A program made the position numbers and the translations under genes. Shown piece after piece: positions 1 to 6,651 of a stretch of 17,571 nucleotides of DNA (its first letter is position 1; every line of letters starts with the position of its first letter). Below the pieces are notes generated by a model, which was given only the letters and a program-made list of their open reading frames with translations, made no database searches and had not been told where the DNA came from. The stretch covers positions 1 through 17,571 of the forward strand of contig CALTZU010000064.1 in the NCBI GenBank assembly GCA_943913835.1, in the 5' to 3' direction. Source of the stretch: an uncultured Rheinheimera sp. (GTDB lineage Bacteria > Pseudomonadota > Gammaproteobacteria > Enterobacterales > Alteromonadaceae).

Positions 1-287
1 CTGTCGGTGTCGATACGGAAAGGAAATTGCTCTTTATCCAGAATTTCGACTATTCCGGCTTTATCGTAATGCTCTTGGTTGCCATACAAGGGCACATAGT
101 TTTTTGCTGAAGTCCAAAGGATCACCACTATAGTGGCGGCCACCAAAGTCGCCAGCAGTGCGATAGAAGCCAGACTTTTATCTCCTGCAGGTAACCAGTT
201 CATCTTGCTGGAAAAGTTAATGACTTTTTCCCTTAGTCTGTTATCTGAAGCTGCCACAGGCAGAGCTTTTGCCAATTCAGTTTTCAT
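1..287 (-). CDS. fliF: Flagellar MS-ring protein FliF, N-terminal part (runs off the left edge)
   Basis: FliF builds the MS ring in the inner membrane, the base on which the rotor and export apparatus assemble. The ATG is at 287-285 with an AGGCGGG-like ribosome site just before it, 12 nt after the fliE stop. The visible 95 residues hold a short cytoplasmic N-terminus, a first membrane segment (about residues 40-60, ALLATLVAATIVVILW) and the start of the periplasmic ring-building region. That region includes the family-typical YVPLYGNQE, an IVEILDKEQ stretch and FPFRIDTDS. The usual length is about 550 residues, so most of the gene lies outside the window. It is the last visible gene of the motY-lafK-fliE-fliF unit. 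As fliE directly precedes fliF in most flagellar clusters, the identity is secure. Confidence 0.93.
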   Translation of the reverse strand, partial: MKTELAKALPVAASDNRLREKVINFSSKMNWLPAGDKSLASIALLATLVAATIVVILWTSAKNYVPLYGNQEHYDKAGIVEILDKEQFPFRIDTD

Positions 288-299
288 TCAAAGCCCGCC

Positions 300-617
300 T
301 TACAGAGACATACGCATGATGTCATCGACACCATTCATCACTTTGTTGCGGATCTGCAGCAACATCGAAAAACTTAAGTCGGCTTTTTGACTGGCAACCA
401 TAGCGCCTACAACATCGTCGCTACGGCCGGCATCTACTGCCGCCATCATGTCGGATGACAAATTCTGTTGTGCATTTATAGAGCGTAAAGCAGAGGCAAA
501 ATCATCTGATACAGAACCTGCATCGCTGCCGGGCATCACTTGCTCATTGCTTGCAATTTGTTGCAGTTGATCAAACTGGCTGAGTAACACATTTTGGGTA
601 TTTAGAGGAGAAATCAT
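300..617 (-). CDS. fliE: Flagellar hook-basal body protein FliE
   Basis: FliE is the small periplasmic adaptor that joins the MS ring and export gate to the rod. The 105-residue product has the usual length. Its conserved C-terminal half is clear: DVVGAMVASQKADLSFSMLL followed by QIRNKVMNGVDDIMRM, matching the family pattern of QKA-x-LSF and a QVRNK helix ending in an IM motif. The start at 617 is supported by GGAAGGA about 6 nt upstream. It lies 19 nt after the lafK stop and 12 nt before fliF, so it should be co-transcribed with both. No signal peptide is expected or seen, since FliE is exported by the flagellar type III apparatus. Confidence 0.95.
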   Translation of the reverse strand: MISPLNTQNVLLSQFDQLQQIASNEQVMPGSDAGSVSDDFASALRSINAQQNLSSDMMAAVDAGRSDDVVGAMVASQKADLSFSMLLQIRNKVMNGVDDIMRMSL

Positions 618-636
618 AGCTAGTCCTTCCTGCTGC

Positions 637-1950
637 TTAAGCTATTGCATCAATATCAACACCATGCTCACGCATAGCGGCCAGTTTGTAACGTAAAGCT
701 CTGGTGCTAACGCCCAAAGCCTCTGCAGCCCGGGTTCTGTGGCCGTTAAATTGGTTCAGCACCCCCAGGATGTAGTCAAATTCCGCATTCTTTTTATTCA
801 GTTTCAGGTGGTTAATGCTTGCAGATTCCGGCATCACTACTGGCTGCGATGGCAGATTCAGATCTATGGCCTGCACTTCAATGCCACGAGCCATCACTAA
901 AGCGCGCTGTACTACGTTTTCCAGCTCCCGCACATTACCGGGCCAGTTGTACTGACATAAGGCCGCTTTGGCTTCTTTACTCAGCACATATTTGCCATCG
1001 GCGTACTTCTGCACAAAAAACTCTGCAAGCGGAATAATGTCTTCTTTGCGTTCACGTAAGGCAGGCCAGCTCAGCGGCAAAACGTCCAGACGGTAAAATA
1101 AGTCCTGGCGGAATAAGCCCTGCTCCACTAACTGGCGTAAGTCTTTGTTGCTGGCCGCTATCACACGGACATCCAGTTTAATTTTGCTATTGCTGCCTAA
1201 ACGCTCGATCTCGCGTTCCTGCAACACCCGCAATAATTTGGCCTGCAAAGACAAGGGCAGCTCTGATATTTCATCCAGCAGTATGGTGCCACCATTGGCT
1301 GATTCAAACTTACCAATTTGCTGGCTAACAGCACCGGTAAAGGCTCCTTTGTTATAGCCAAACAACATAGCTTCCAGCATATTCTCCGGAATAGCTGCGC
1401 AGTTGATGGCAACATAAGCCTGGTCGCGACGGCCTGAAACATTGTGAATATAGCGGGCTAAGCGCTCTTTCCCTGTGCCTGACTCACCGTGCAGTAATAC
1501 AGTGGCATCAGTCTGTGCAGCCCTGTTTGCCAGTTGCAATACCTGACGACTACCCAAAGATACTGCCACCAAATCTCTTAAACCGCGGCTGATGGAGGAG
1601 GCATTTCTTATGGTGTTTTGCAATTGCTGCTGGTTAAAAGGTTTCAGCAGGTAATCTATGGCGCCATAGTTCAGGCTTTCGGCTGCTACAGCATGCTGAT
1701 CTTTCTCAACCAGCACTATGATTTGGCTGGAAGGATGTTGCTTTTTCAGCAGCACCATTAAATCCAAAGTACGCATTTCTGCCAGTTCGGCAGCCATGAC
1801 GATAATGTCCGGTTGATGCAAGGAACAAGAGTTCAGCACTGCGCTCAGATCTGCAGCGTGGTTCAACTGAAAACCTTCAGCTTTGACACAAAGCATCAGG
1901 TCCTGTCCCGGCCGGCATTGTTCAATCCAAAGTAAATGTTTCATGTTCAT
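637..1950 (-). CDS. lafK: LafK-type sigma-54 activator, master regulator of the lateral flagellar system
   Basis: This is a 437-residue bacterial enhancer-binding protein that should remodel sigma-54 RNA polymerase at lateral flagellar promoters. An N-terminal receiver-like domain (about 4-120) is followed by an AAA+ domain. That domain has Walker A GESGTGKE at 155-162, the sigma-54-contacting GAFTGA loop at 202-207 and Walker B ILLDE ending at 227. The C-terminus has a Fis-type helix-turn-helix (GHRTRAAEALGVSTRALRYK, near 400-420). The receiver is degenerate. The position expected to hold the phosphoacceptor Asp reads IIVMAAEL (Ala53/Ala54), although the Lys of YLLKPF (Lys103) is kept. Activity is therefore unlikely to depend on phosphorylation. 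The context motY-lafK-fliE matches lateral loci of Vibrio and supports LafK over the polar paralogue FlrA/FlaK. ATG 1950 is taken as start; ATG 1944 is also possible, and both have a weak ribosome site. Confidence 0.9.
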   Translation of the reverse strand: MNMKHLLWIEQCRPGQDLMLCVKAEGFQLNHAADLSAVLNSCSLHQPDIIVMAAELAEMRTLDLMVLLKKQHPSSQIIVLVEKDQHAVAAESLNYGAIDYLLKPFNQQQLQNTIRNASSISRGLRDLVAVSLGSRQVLQLANRAAQTDATVLLHGESGTGKERLARYIHNVSGRRDQAYVAINCAAIPENMLEAMLFGYNKGAFTGAVSQQIGKFESANGGTILLDEISELPLSLQAKLLRVLQEREIERLGSNSKIKLDVRVIAASNKDLRQLVEQGLFRQDLFYRLDVLPLSWPALRERKEDIIPLAEFFVQKYADGKYVLSKEAKAALCQYNWPGNVRELENVVQRALVMARGIEVQAIDLNLPSQPVVMPESASINHLKLNKKNAEFDYILGVLNQFNGHRTRAAEALGVSTRALRYKLAAMREHGVDIDAIA

Positions 1951-1967
1951 GGGTTCACTCTTGTCTT

Positions 1968-2804
1968 TCAGCTTTGAGTACGGATCAAACGAACCAGTAC
2001 TCTCCTGTTATGCGATTGGTTTTTGCTGCCCGCAGAGGCCGGATATCTGTTGCCATGAGCTCGGATTTCCAATTTGCTTTTGCTGACACCAAATTCAATT
2101 AAGCGTGACGCGACTTCATCGGCGCGTTCTTCGGACATCACTCTGTTGGCGATGCTGGTTCCCATATCGTCGGTATATCCGTCTATCAATACTTTTTTTA
2201 CCGCTTTATCCTGCTTGATATAAAGCGCCAGACTTTTTAGATAAGTAACGTCATCGGCAGAGGGCTGGCGCTCATGCACAGAGAAAAACAGCTGGAATTC
2301 GCGGGCCTGAGCCCAGGACAAAGGCAATAACCCATCAATACAGCTCTGAAAGCTGGTCAGAGCCTGATTGGATTTGATATTAGGTACTGTCAGGGTCATT
2401 TCCTGACCTGGCATATCCAGTACCAATTGCAGCCAGTAGCCTTGTTGCAGTTGTTGCATCACAACAGGCACCTGTTCAATAAAGCGGGCAACTTTGGCAT
2501 TGATAAAAGTGGGAGAAAACTGTACTGCGGGAGCCAGTTGTTCTGGCTGCCAACCTGCTGTGACTATATGACCCTGCACATCCTGCAATTCCAGATGAGC
2601 GGCATGCATAGTCAGTTGCATTTCAATAGCTCGGGCAGGTTCTTTGCTAAAGGCTAAAGTACCAATAGCACCCAGGTCCTGCTCCATTTTGCATTGAAAC
2701 TGATCGCCGCTGATATGCCACTGCGATTGATCCATAGCTGGCGTATACTGCGGGGCAGCATCTGGCGAAACCAACAGCCAAAGACCTAACAACGAAGTAA
2801 TCAC
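1968..2804 (-). CDS. motY: MotY-like outer stator ring (T-ring) protein with OmpA C-terminal domain
   Basis: MotY forms part of the periplasmic T ring that anchors stator units around the basal body. The 278-residue product has a short hydrophobic signal-like N-terminus (VITSLLGLWLLVSPDAA). A MotY-type N-terminal domain follows, with QYTPAMDQSQWHIS and a CKMEQDLGAIGTLAF stretch. The C-terminal OmpA/peptidoglycan-binding domain spans about 165-275 and has LIDGYTDDMG, SEERADEVASRLIEFGVS and NRRVLVRL. The start is GTG at 2804: an in-frame TAA at 2819-2817 closes the frame just upstream, and AAAAGGAT sits 7 nt before the GTG. The signal peptide is unusual in having no Lys or Arg in its first residues. 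It is the first gene behind the c-di-GMP riboswitch and lies 17 nt before lafK. Confidence 0.88.
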   Translation of the reverse strand: MITSLLGLWLLVSPDAAPQYTPAMDQSQWHISGDQFQCKMEQDLGAIGTLAFSKEPARAIEMQLTMHAAHLELQDVQGHIVTAGWQPEQLAPAVQFSPTFINAKVARFIEQVPVVMQQLQQGYWLQLVLDMPGQEMTLTVPNIKSNQALTSFQSCIDGLLPLSWAQAREFQLFFSVHERQPSADDVTYLKSLALYIKQDKAVKKVLIDGYTDDMGTSIANRVMSEERADEVASRLIEFGVSKSKLEIRAHGNRYPASAGSKNQSHNRRVLVRLIRTQS

Positions 2805-2810
2805 AGATCC

Positions 2811-2818
2811 ATCCTTTT
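2811..2818 (-). promoter_or_regulatory. Ribosome binding site that decides the GTG start of motY
   Basis: AAAAGGAT on the minus strand lies 6-7 nt before GTG 2804. The nearby ATG at 2812-2810 is out of frame and meets a stop after two codons, so GTG 2804 is the only start in this frame with a good site. Confidence 0.7.
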
Positions 2819-2875
2819 AAACCGTAAAACCGCAATCGACAAAAGCCAACTACAAACCAGACAGTATTAAAAGGC

Positions 2876-2923
2876 AAAAAAAGCAGACAGGCATACAGAC
2901 AAATCCTGGACGGATCTGTGCTG
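2876..2923 (-). terminator. Possible intrinsic terminator or attenuator in the motY leader
   Basis: On the minus strand CAGCACAG (2923-2916) can pair with CTGTCTG (2890-2884) with one bulged C. The loop contains a small ATCC/GGAT hairpin. One C later comes a run of seven T (2882-2876). The stem is short and imperfect, so termination strength is uncertain. Its place between the aptamer and motY makes it a candidate output of the switch. Confidence 0.35.
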
Positions 2924-2928
2924 TATTC

Positions 2929-2995
2929 ACCTGAACAGGCAAAACCAAGGCCCGACCATTGCTGGACAGCCTTCAGGTTCACCTTTTGGGTGACC
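2929..2995 (-). promoter_or_regulatory. Mutually exclusive hairpins downstream of the aptamer (possible expression platform)
   Basis: Directly after the aptamer, GGTCACC (2995-2989) can pair with GGTGAACC (2983-2976), leaving one bulged A and a CAAAA loop. The last three bases of that hairpin (ACC, 2978-2976) also begin ACCTGAA (2978-2972). ACCTGAA can pair instead with TTCAGGT (2935-2929), extended by GGC/GCC across a 2-nt bulge. The two structures cannot form together, as expected of a riboswitch expression platform. That they serve this role is inference. Confidence 0.45.
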
Positions 2996-3095
2996 GCTTG
3001 CTAATGCAACCCCGCTATCATAGATCCTTTCAGATCCTTAGACCGGAGGCTTTGCGTCCTGACTTTTCAGCCAGTTTGCCTTTTAATTTCTAAGC
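2996..3095 (-). promoter_or_regulatory. Cyclic-di-GMP-I (GEMM-I) riboswitch aptamer in the leader of motY-lafK-fliE-fliF
   Basis: Read on the minus strand, this stretch carries the GEMM-I core in order. GGCAAAC is at 3080-3074. A 6-bp stem CTGGCT/AGTCAG follows, capped by a GAAA tetraloop (3074-3059). Then come GGACGCAAAGCCTCCGG (3059-3043), TCTAA, a second arm with a GATC/GATC stem, and the closing TAGCGGGGTTGC (3017-3006). These match the conserved blocks of the Vibrio Vc2 class: the GNRA tetraloop in one arm, GACGCAAAGCCUCCGG in the joining region and GCGGGGUU at the 3' side. The P1 closing helix is only partly resolved (GCTT 3095-3092 with AAGC 2999-2996). The aptamer ends about 190 nt before the motY GTG. 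The ligand assignment follows from the family; whether the switch is ON or OFF with ligand cannot be read directly. Confidence 0.93.
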
Positions 3096-3210
3096 TTGTT
3101 AGAAAACTGAGGTTCAGACTAAAAATGAACTCTCACTTAATACAATACAATAAACAAAAAAAAATTGGCTGCAAGCTTTATTTTCATGGCCTTCAGCTAT
3201 TTAGCCAAAA

Positions 3211-3238
3211 ATTATACACTTTCTGGCAAAGGCCTTAA
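3211..3238 (-). promoter_or_regulatory. Possible sigma-70 promoter for the riboswitch leader
   Basis: A perfect TATAAT lies at 3216-3211 on the minus strand. A weak -35 (TTAAGG, 3238-3233) is 16 nt upstream. It would start a transcript near 3204, about 110 nt before the aptamer. The -35 match is poor, so the call is tentative. Confidence 0.3.
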
Positions 3239-3330
3239 CTGCAGACATATATGTAAAATGTATATACACTTCAATAACCTGCAAAGCATAACATCAATGC
3301 ATTACCTTTTGGTGACAAAATCTGACCTTA

Positions 3331-3360
3331 GTCTGAATTCAGGCTGAATTGCGTTCAGAC
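3331..3360 (-). repeat. Hairpin downstream of flhA
   Basis: GTCTGAA (3331-3337) and TTCAGAC (3354-3360) form a perfect 7-bp inverted repeat. Within it ATTCAG/CTGAAT (3337-3349) forms a competing inner palindrome. It lies about 60 nt after the flhA stop. There is no immediate T-run on the minus strand, so it may stabilise the 3' end of the flhA message rather than act as a classic terminator. Confidence 0.4.
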
Positions 3361-3379
3361 CCTGATTTTAAGCGACGAA

Positions 3380-3401
3380 CGGATCAGCCCCAGATCCTTT
3401 T
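3380..3401 (+). terminator. Hairpin plus T-run on the plus strand
   Basis: GGATC-AGCCCCA-GATCC followed directly by TTTTTT has the form of an intrinsic terminator for plus-strand transcription. The stem is only 5 bp. It may be lengthened by GACGAAC pairing with GTTCGT around the T-run. No plus-strand gene is present, so it would end an antisense transcript or small RNA, or may be fortuitous. Confidence 0.35.
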
Positions 3402-3421
3402 TTGTTGTTCGTTGATCGTCT

Positions 3422-5494
3422 TTAACCCAAAGTTCCTAACACATTGACCCGAATTTGTTCTGGAATTTCGTTATAAGACAACACAACCAGAGACCCCTGG
3501 GTGAAAGTTCGGGCATATCGCGCCAATAAGGGCCGCAGTTGTGGTAAAACGACCAGCACAGGTTGATAGCCCTGCCGCTGCATTTGCTCTTTGACTTGTG
3601 GCATAGCGCGCTGGAATTGGCTCAATAAATTCGGCGCAACAGGGAAACTGTCCAGCGCCACCTTTCCGGCCTGCATCGCCTGATTTAACGCGCTTTGTAA
3701 GGTTTGCTCCAGCTTTTCATCCAGACTATAAGCGGCCAGTTCTTCACGCTCACCCAGCACTTGTTTCACCAGAACCCGTTGCAAAGCACAGCGCACGTCG
3801 CTGGTCAGTAAGATTGGATCTTTAGTCACTTCAGCACTATCCACCAAGGCTGTGGCTATGGTCACCACATCCCCTAAACTGACCTGTTCTTTCAGTAATA
3901 AACGATACACTTTAAGCTGCAAATTAGGCGTCAGAGCTTTTTCCAGACTCTCCGCCAGCGTTGGAGCCACTTGGGCCAAACGCTTATTAAATTGCTTAAT
4001 GTCTTCAAATAAAAACAAGTCCGCCAGATTCTCTTTAATCACTTTACCAACATGAGTAGCTATCACAGTAGCAGCGTCTACTACTGAATAACCTAAGTTT
4101 AGTGCTTTGGCTTTTTGCTCTGGTTCAATCCAGACCGCTTCTAAGCCGTAAGCCGGGTCAACGGTCAGTTCACCGTCCATCTGGCCATAAATATCACCTG
4201 TATTAAGCGCCAGCAGCTTTTGTGGCTGCAATTTGCCCGACACCAGCGGCACGCCAGAGAGCTTAATACGATACTCCTGGGGGTTTTGTTTTAAGCTATC
4301 CCGCACCCGCACTTCGGGCAATAAAAAGCCGGATTGTTCCGATAAGGTTTTGCGTACCCCTCTTAAGGTTTGTAATAAGCTTTCGCCTTGATCTTTGTCA
4401 GCCAGATAGACCAGACGGAAACCCAGCTCGACAGAAATCCGATCAATAAAAGGTAAATCTTCCCAGACCAGAGCAGCGGGTTCCTGGCTGATTTTTTCGG
4501 TCAGGGCTTCAACTTCGGTGTAACTGCGGCCATCGGCCTTCTGCTGTAAACGCCAGGCAGCAAAATAAAGCGGAGCTGCGAATATTAAAAATGCCGCTGT
4601 TGGCATGCCAGGTACCAAGCCCAGCACTGTCATGATTAAGCCTGCGGTCAGCAATACGCGGGGCGAAGCCAGTAACTGACGCCCCACTTCGTCCGACATT
4701 TCGCCTTCGTCATTCATCCGGGTGACTATAATAGCGGCGGCAACAGACATCAGTAATGAAGGCACCTGAGCAACTAAACCATCACCTATGGTCAGCAAGG
4801 CAAAACGCTGGAAAGACTCGCCTAAACCCAGGCCATGCATAAATACGCCTATAGCGACACCACCCAGCAGGTTAATCACTAAGATCACTAAACCTGCTAT
4901 CGCATCACCTCGGACAAATTTAGAAGCACCATCCATAGAACCGTAAAAATCCGCTTCTTTGGCTATGATCTGACGCCTCTCTTTCGCTTGTTCCGGCGCT
5001 ATTAAACCAGCATTTAGGTCGGCATCTATCGCCATTTGTTTACCCGGCATAGCGTCCAGGGTAAAACGGGCTGCCACTTCAGAGATCCGCTCACCACCTT
5101 TGGTGATCACAACAAAGTTGATGATCATCAGAATGACAAAGACCACCATGCCAACCACATAGTTGCCTCCTATCACGACTTCACCAAAAGACTGGATCAC
5201 ATTACCAGCCACATGAGTACCTTCGTGACCATGCAATAGCACCACCCTGGTGGAGGCTACGTTTAAGGTCAGACGCATTAAAGTGGCTACCAGCAATACT
5301 GTAGGAAAGACTGAGAAATCTAAAGGTTTCTGGCTGGACACTGCTACCAGCAGCACTACGATCGACAGCACTATATTGAAGGTAAACAGCACATCCAGTA
5401 GCCAGCCGGGTAAAGGCAATACCACCATCGCCAGAATAGCCAGTAACAATATCGGAATCGCAGTGTATGCTTTTGTCAAAGAACGCCAGTTCAC
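3422..5494 (-). CDS. flhA: Flagellar export gate protein FlhA
   Basis: FlhA is the large inner-membrane protein of the flagellar type III export gate. Its nonameric cytoplasmic ring receives substrates and chaperones. The 690-residue product has the normal length. It has an N-terminal membrane region of about eight helices (about 1-320) and a C-terminal cytoplasmic domain (about 350-690). The FHIPEP-family signature is visible as GERISEVAARFTLDAMPGK at 134-152, and RVVLLHGHEGTHVAGNVI lies just before it. The start is GTG 5494, overlapping the flhB stop by 4 nt (GTGA). GAGGAAG about 7 nt upstream supports it and points to coupled translation. It is the last gene of the long lafA-to-flhA run, and the 617-base regulatory gap follows. 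Confidence 0.97.
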   Translation of the reverse strand: MNWRSLTKAYTAIPILLLAILAMVVLPLPGWLLDVLFTFNIVLSIVVLLVAVSSQKPLDFSVFPTVLLVATLMRLTLNVASTRVVLLHGHEGTHVAGNVIQSFGEVVIGGNYVVGMVVFVILMIINFVVITKGGERISEVAARFTLDAMPGKQMAIDADLNAGLIAPEQAKERRQIIAKEADFYGSMDGASKFVRGDAIAGLVILVINLLGGVAIGVFMHGLGLGESFQRFALLTIGDGLVAQVPSLLMSVAAAIIVTRMNDEGEMSDEVGRQLLASPRVLLTAGLIMTVLGLVPGMPTAAFLIFAAPLYFAAWRLQQKADGRSYTEVEALTEKISQEPAALVWEDLPFIDRISVELGFRLVYLADKDQGESLLQTLRGVRKTLSEQSGFLLPEVRVRDSLKQNPQEYRIKLSGVPLVSGKLQPQKLLALNTGDIYGQMDGELTVDPAYGLEAVWIEPEQKAKALNLGYSVVDAATVIATHVGKVIKENLADLFLFEDIKQFNKRLAQVAPTLAESLEKALTPNLQLKVYRLLLKEQVSLGDVVTIATALVDSAEVTKDPILLTSDVRCALQRVLVKQVLGEREELAAYSLDEKLEQTLQSALNQAMQAGKVALDSFPVAPNLLSQFQRAMPQVKEQMQRQGYQPVLVVLPQLRPLLARYARTFTQGSLVVLSYNEIPEQIRVNVLGTLG

Positions 5495-6645
5495 AATGTA
5501 CTTCCTCGCTCATTGGCCTGTTTTTGCAGGCTGGACGGAATAAAAATATCTGGAATAGGCGCAGGCTTCTGACCCCGCCCCTGTTTATAAGCTTTTAGTT
5601 GCATCACATAAGTCAGTACATAAGCCACAGCTGTGTAGAGGCCTTTTGGCACTTCCTGATCGACGCGGGTGGAGAAATAAATGGCCCGGGCCAAAGGCGG
5701 CAATTCAATCACTTCCAGTTGGTGAGTCGCTGCCAGCTCGCGGATACGCAGTGCCATCTGATCGACGCCTTTGGCGACTACATAAGGGGCTTTGGCTTTT
5801 TTCTCTGAATACTTTAGTGCCACCGCATAGTGAGTAGGGTTGGTGATGATCACGTCAGCTGTAGGCACCCTGTCTTCAATACGCCTGTTAGCAATCTGGT
5901 ATTGGATTTGCCTGATCCGGCCTTTAATCTCCGGGTTACCATCTGTGGATTTGCGTTCGTCTTTGACTTCCTGTTTGGTCATTTTCAGTTTGTTGGCGAC
6001 TTTAAATTGCTGAAAAGGCACGTCCACAACAGCCACTATCAGCAAGACCAGCGCCAACATCATCAGACTAAATGACAACAGTTCCAGACCATCTTTGGCG
6101 GCTGTGGCCAGATCCATCCGCTGCAAAAACAACAAGCGGGTCGCCAGATGACTCATCAGCCCCCATAAACACAGGCCTAACAGCAAAACTTTTAAAATAG
6201 ATTTGCAAAGCTCAACCAGACTTTCGCTGCCAAACATACGGCCTAAGCCTGCAATAGGGTTCATATTGCTAAATTTGGGGCCCAGCAACTTAGTGGAAAA
6301 AATAGCCCCCCCCGGCAGCATACCCGCCACCCAACTGGCAATAAACAAGGTTAGTAAAAATGGCAAACTGGCTCCCAACATAGCCAGAAAGGCATCGGCC
6401 ATAGCGCCTGTCATTAAATCACCTTGTTTAAGGGCGTTCTTATCCAGTTGCCAGCTGCTTTGCACCAACTGATAAAACAACTGCATAAACATATCGGCAA
6501 ACCACAATAACGCCGCACTACCGAGTAGCAACAACAGGGCTGTATTCAGCTCTTTAGAGCGGGCAACCTGCCCCTCTTCACGGGACTTTTTAAGCCGTTG
6601 CTCTGTAGGTTGTTCGGTTTTGTTCTGGCCGGTATTTTCTGACAT
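5491..6645 (-). CDS. flhB: Flagellar export switch protein FlhB
   Basis: FlhB controls the change of export substrate from rod/hook proteins to filament proteins. The 384-residue product has the usual N-terminal motif QPTEQRLKKSREEGQVARSK and four membrane segments between about 35 and 210. Its cytoplasmic domain has the self-cleavage site NPTH at 269-272, inside DVIITNPTHYAVALKY. The cleavage residues are intact, so normal autocleavage is expected, working with the FliK ruler encoded upstream. The C-terminal tail after about 350 is proline-containing and variable. It starts 6 nt after the fliR stop and overlaps flhA by 4 nt. Confidence 0.97.
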   Translation of the reverse strand: MSENTGQNKTEQPTEQRLKKSREEGQVARSKELNTALLLLLGSAALLWFADMFMQLFYQLVQSSWQLDKNALKQGDLMTGAMADAFLAMLGASLPFLLTLFIASWVAGMLPGGAIFSTKLLGPKFSNMNPIAGLGRMFGSESLVELCKSILKVLLLGLCLWGLMSHLATRLLFLQRMDLATAAKDGLELLSFSLMMLALVLLIVAVVDVPFQQFKVANKLKMTKQEVKDERKSTDGNPEIKGRIRQIQYQIANRRIEDRVPTADVIITNPTHYAVALKYSEKKAKAPYVVAKGVDQMALRIRELAATHQLEVIELPPLARAIYFSTRVDQEVPKGLYTAVAYVLTYVMQLKAYKQGRGQKPAPIPDIFIPSSLQKQANERGSTL

Positions 6646-6651
6646 AACTGC

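Larger units (their letters stand above)
2805..3421. other. 617-base non-coding region between flhA and motY
   Basis: No convincing gene is present. On the minus strand it holds a hairpin downstream of flhA (3331-3360), a perfect TATAAT box (3216-3211), a GEMM-I c-di-GMP aptamer (about 3095-2996), alternative hairpins (2995-2929) and a possible terminator with seven T (2923-2876). After these come the motY ribosome site and GTG. On the plus strand it holds a hairpin followed by six T (about 3380-3401). A search for the sigma-54 pattern GG-N10-GC upstream of the aptamer found no match. Confidence 0.8.

Noticed and set aside
2647..2982. Open frame of 111 codons in the motY leader, overlapping motY in another frame
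   Set aside because: It starts inside the riboswitch hairpin region, has no ribosome site, shows no recognisable domain and overlaps the well-supported motY N-terminal domain.
3001..3045. Repeated CAGATCC/GGATC words as a protein operator
   Set aside because: These words form the second arm of the riboswitch aptamer (GATC/GATC stem), which explains them.
3191..3208. TTTGGCTAAATAGCTGAA as a sigma-54 promoter upstream of the riboswitch
   Set aside because: The GG and GC are 7 rather than 10 nt apart, so the invariant -24/-12 spacing fails. No other GG-N10-GC match was found in the region.
3165..3347. Plus-strand open frame of 60 codons in the non-coding region
   Set aside because: It has a TTG start without a ribosome site and no recognisable motif. 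The opposite strand carries the promoter and leader of the motY operon.
5202..5543. Open frames on both strands overlapping the flhA/flhB junction
   Set aside because: They lie inside strongly conserved flhA and flhB coding sequence and encode no recognisable protein.
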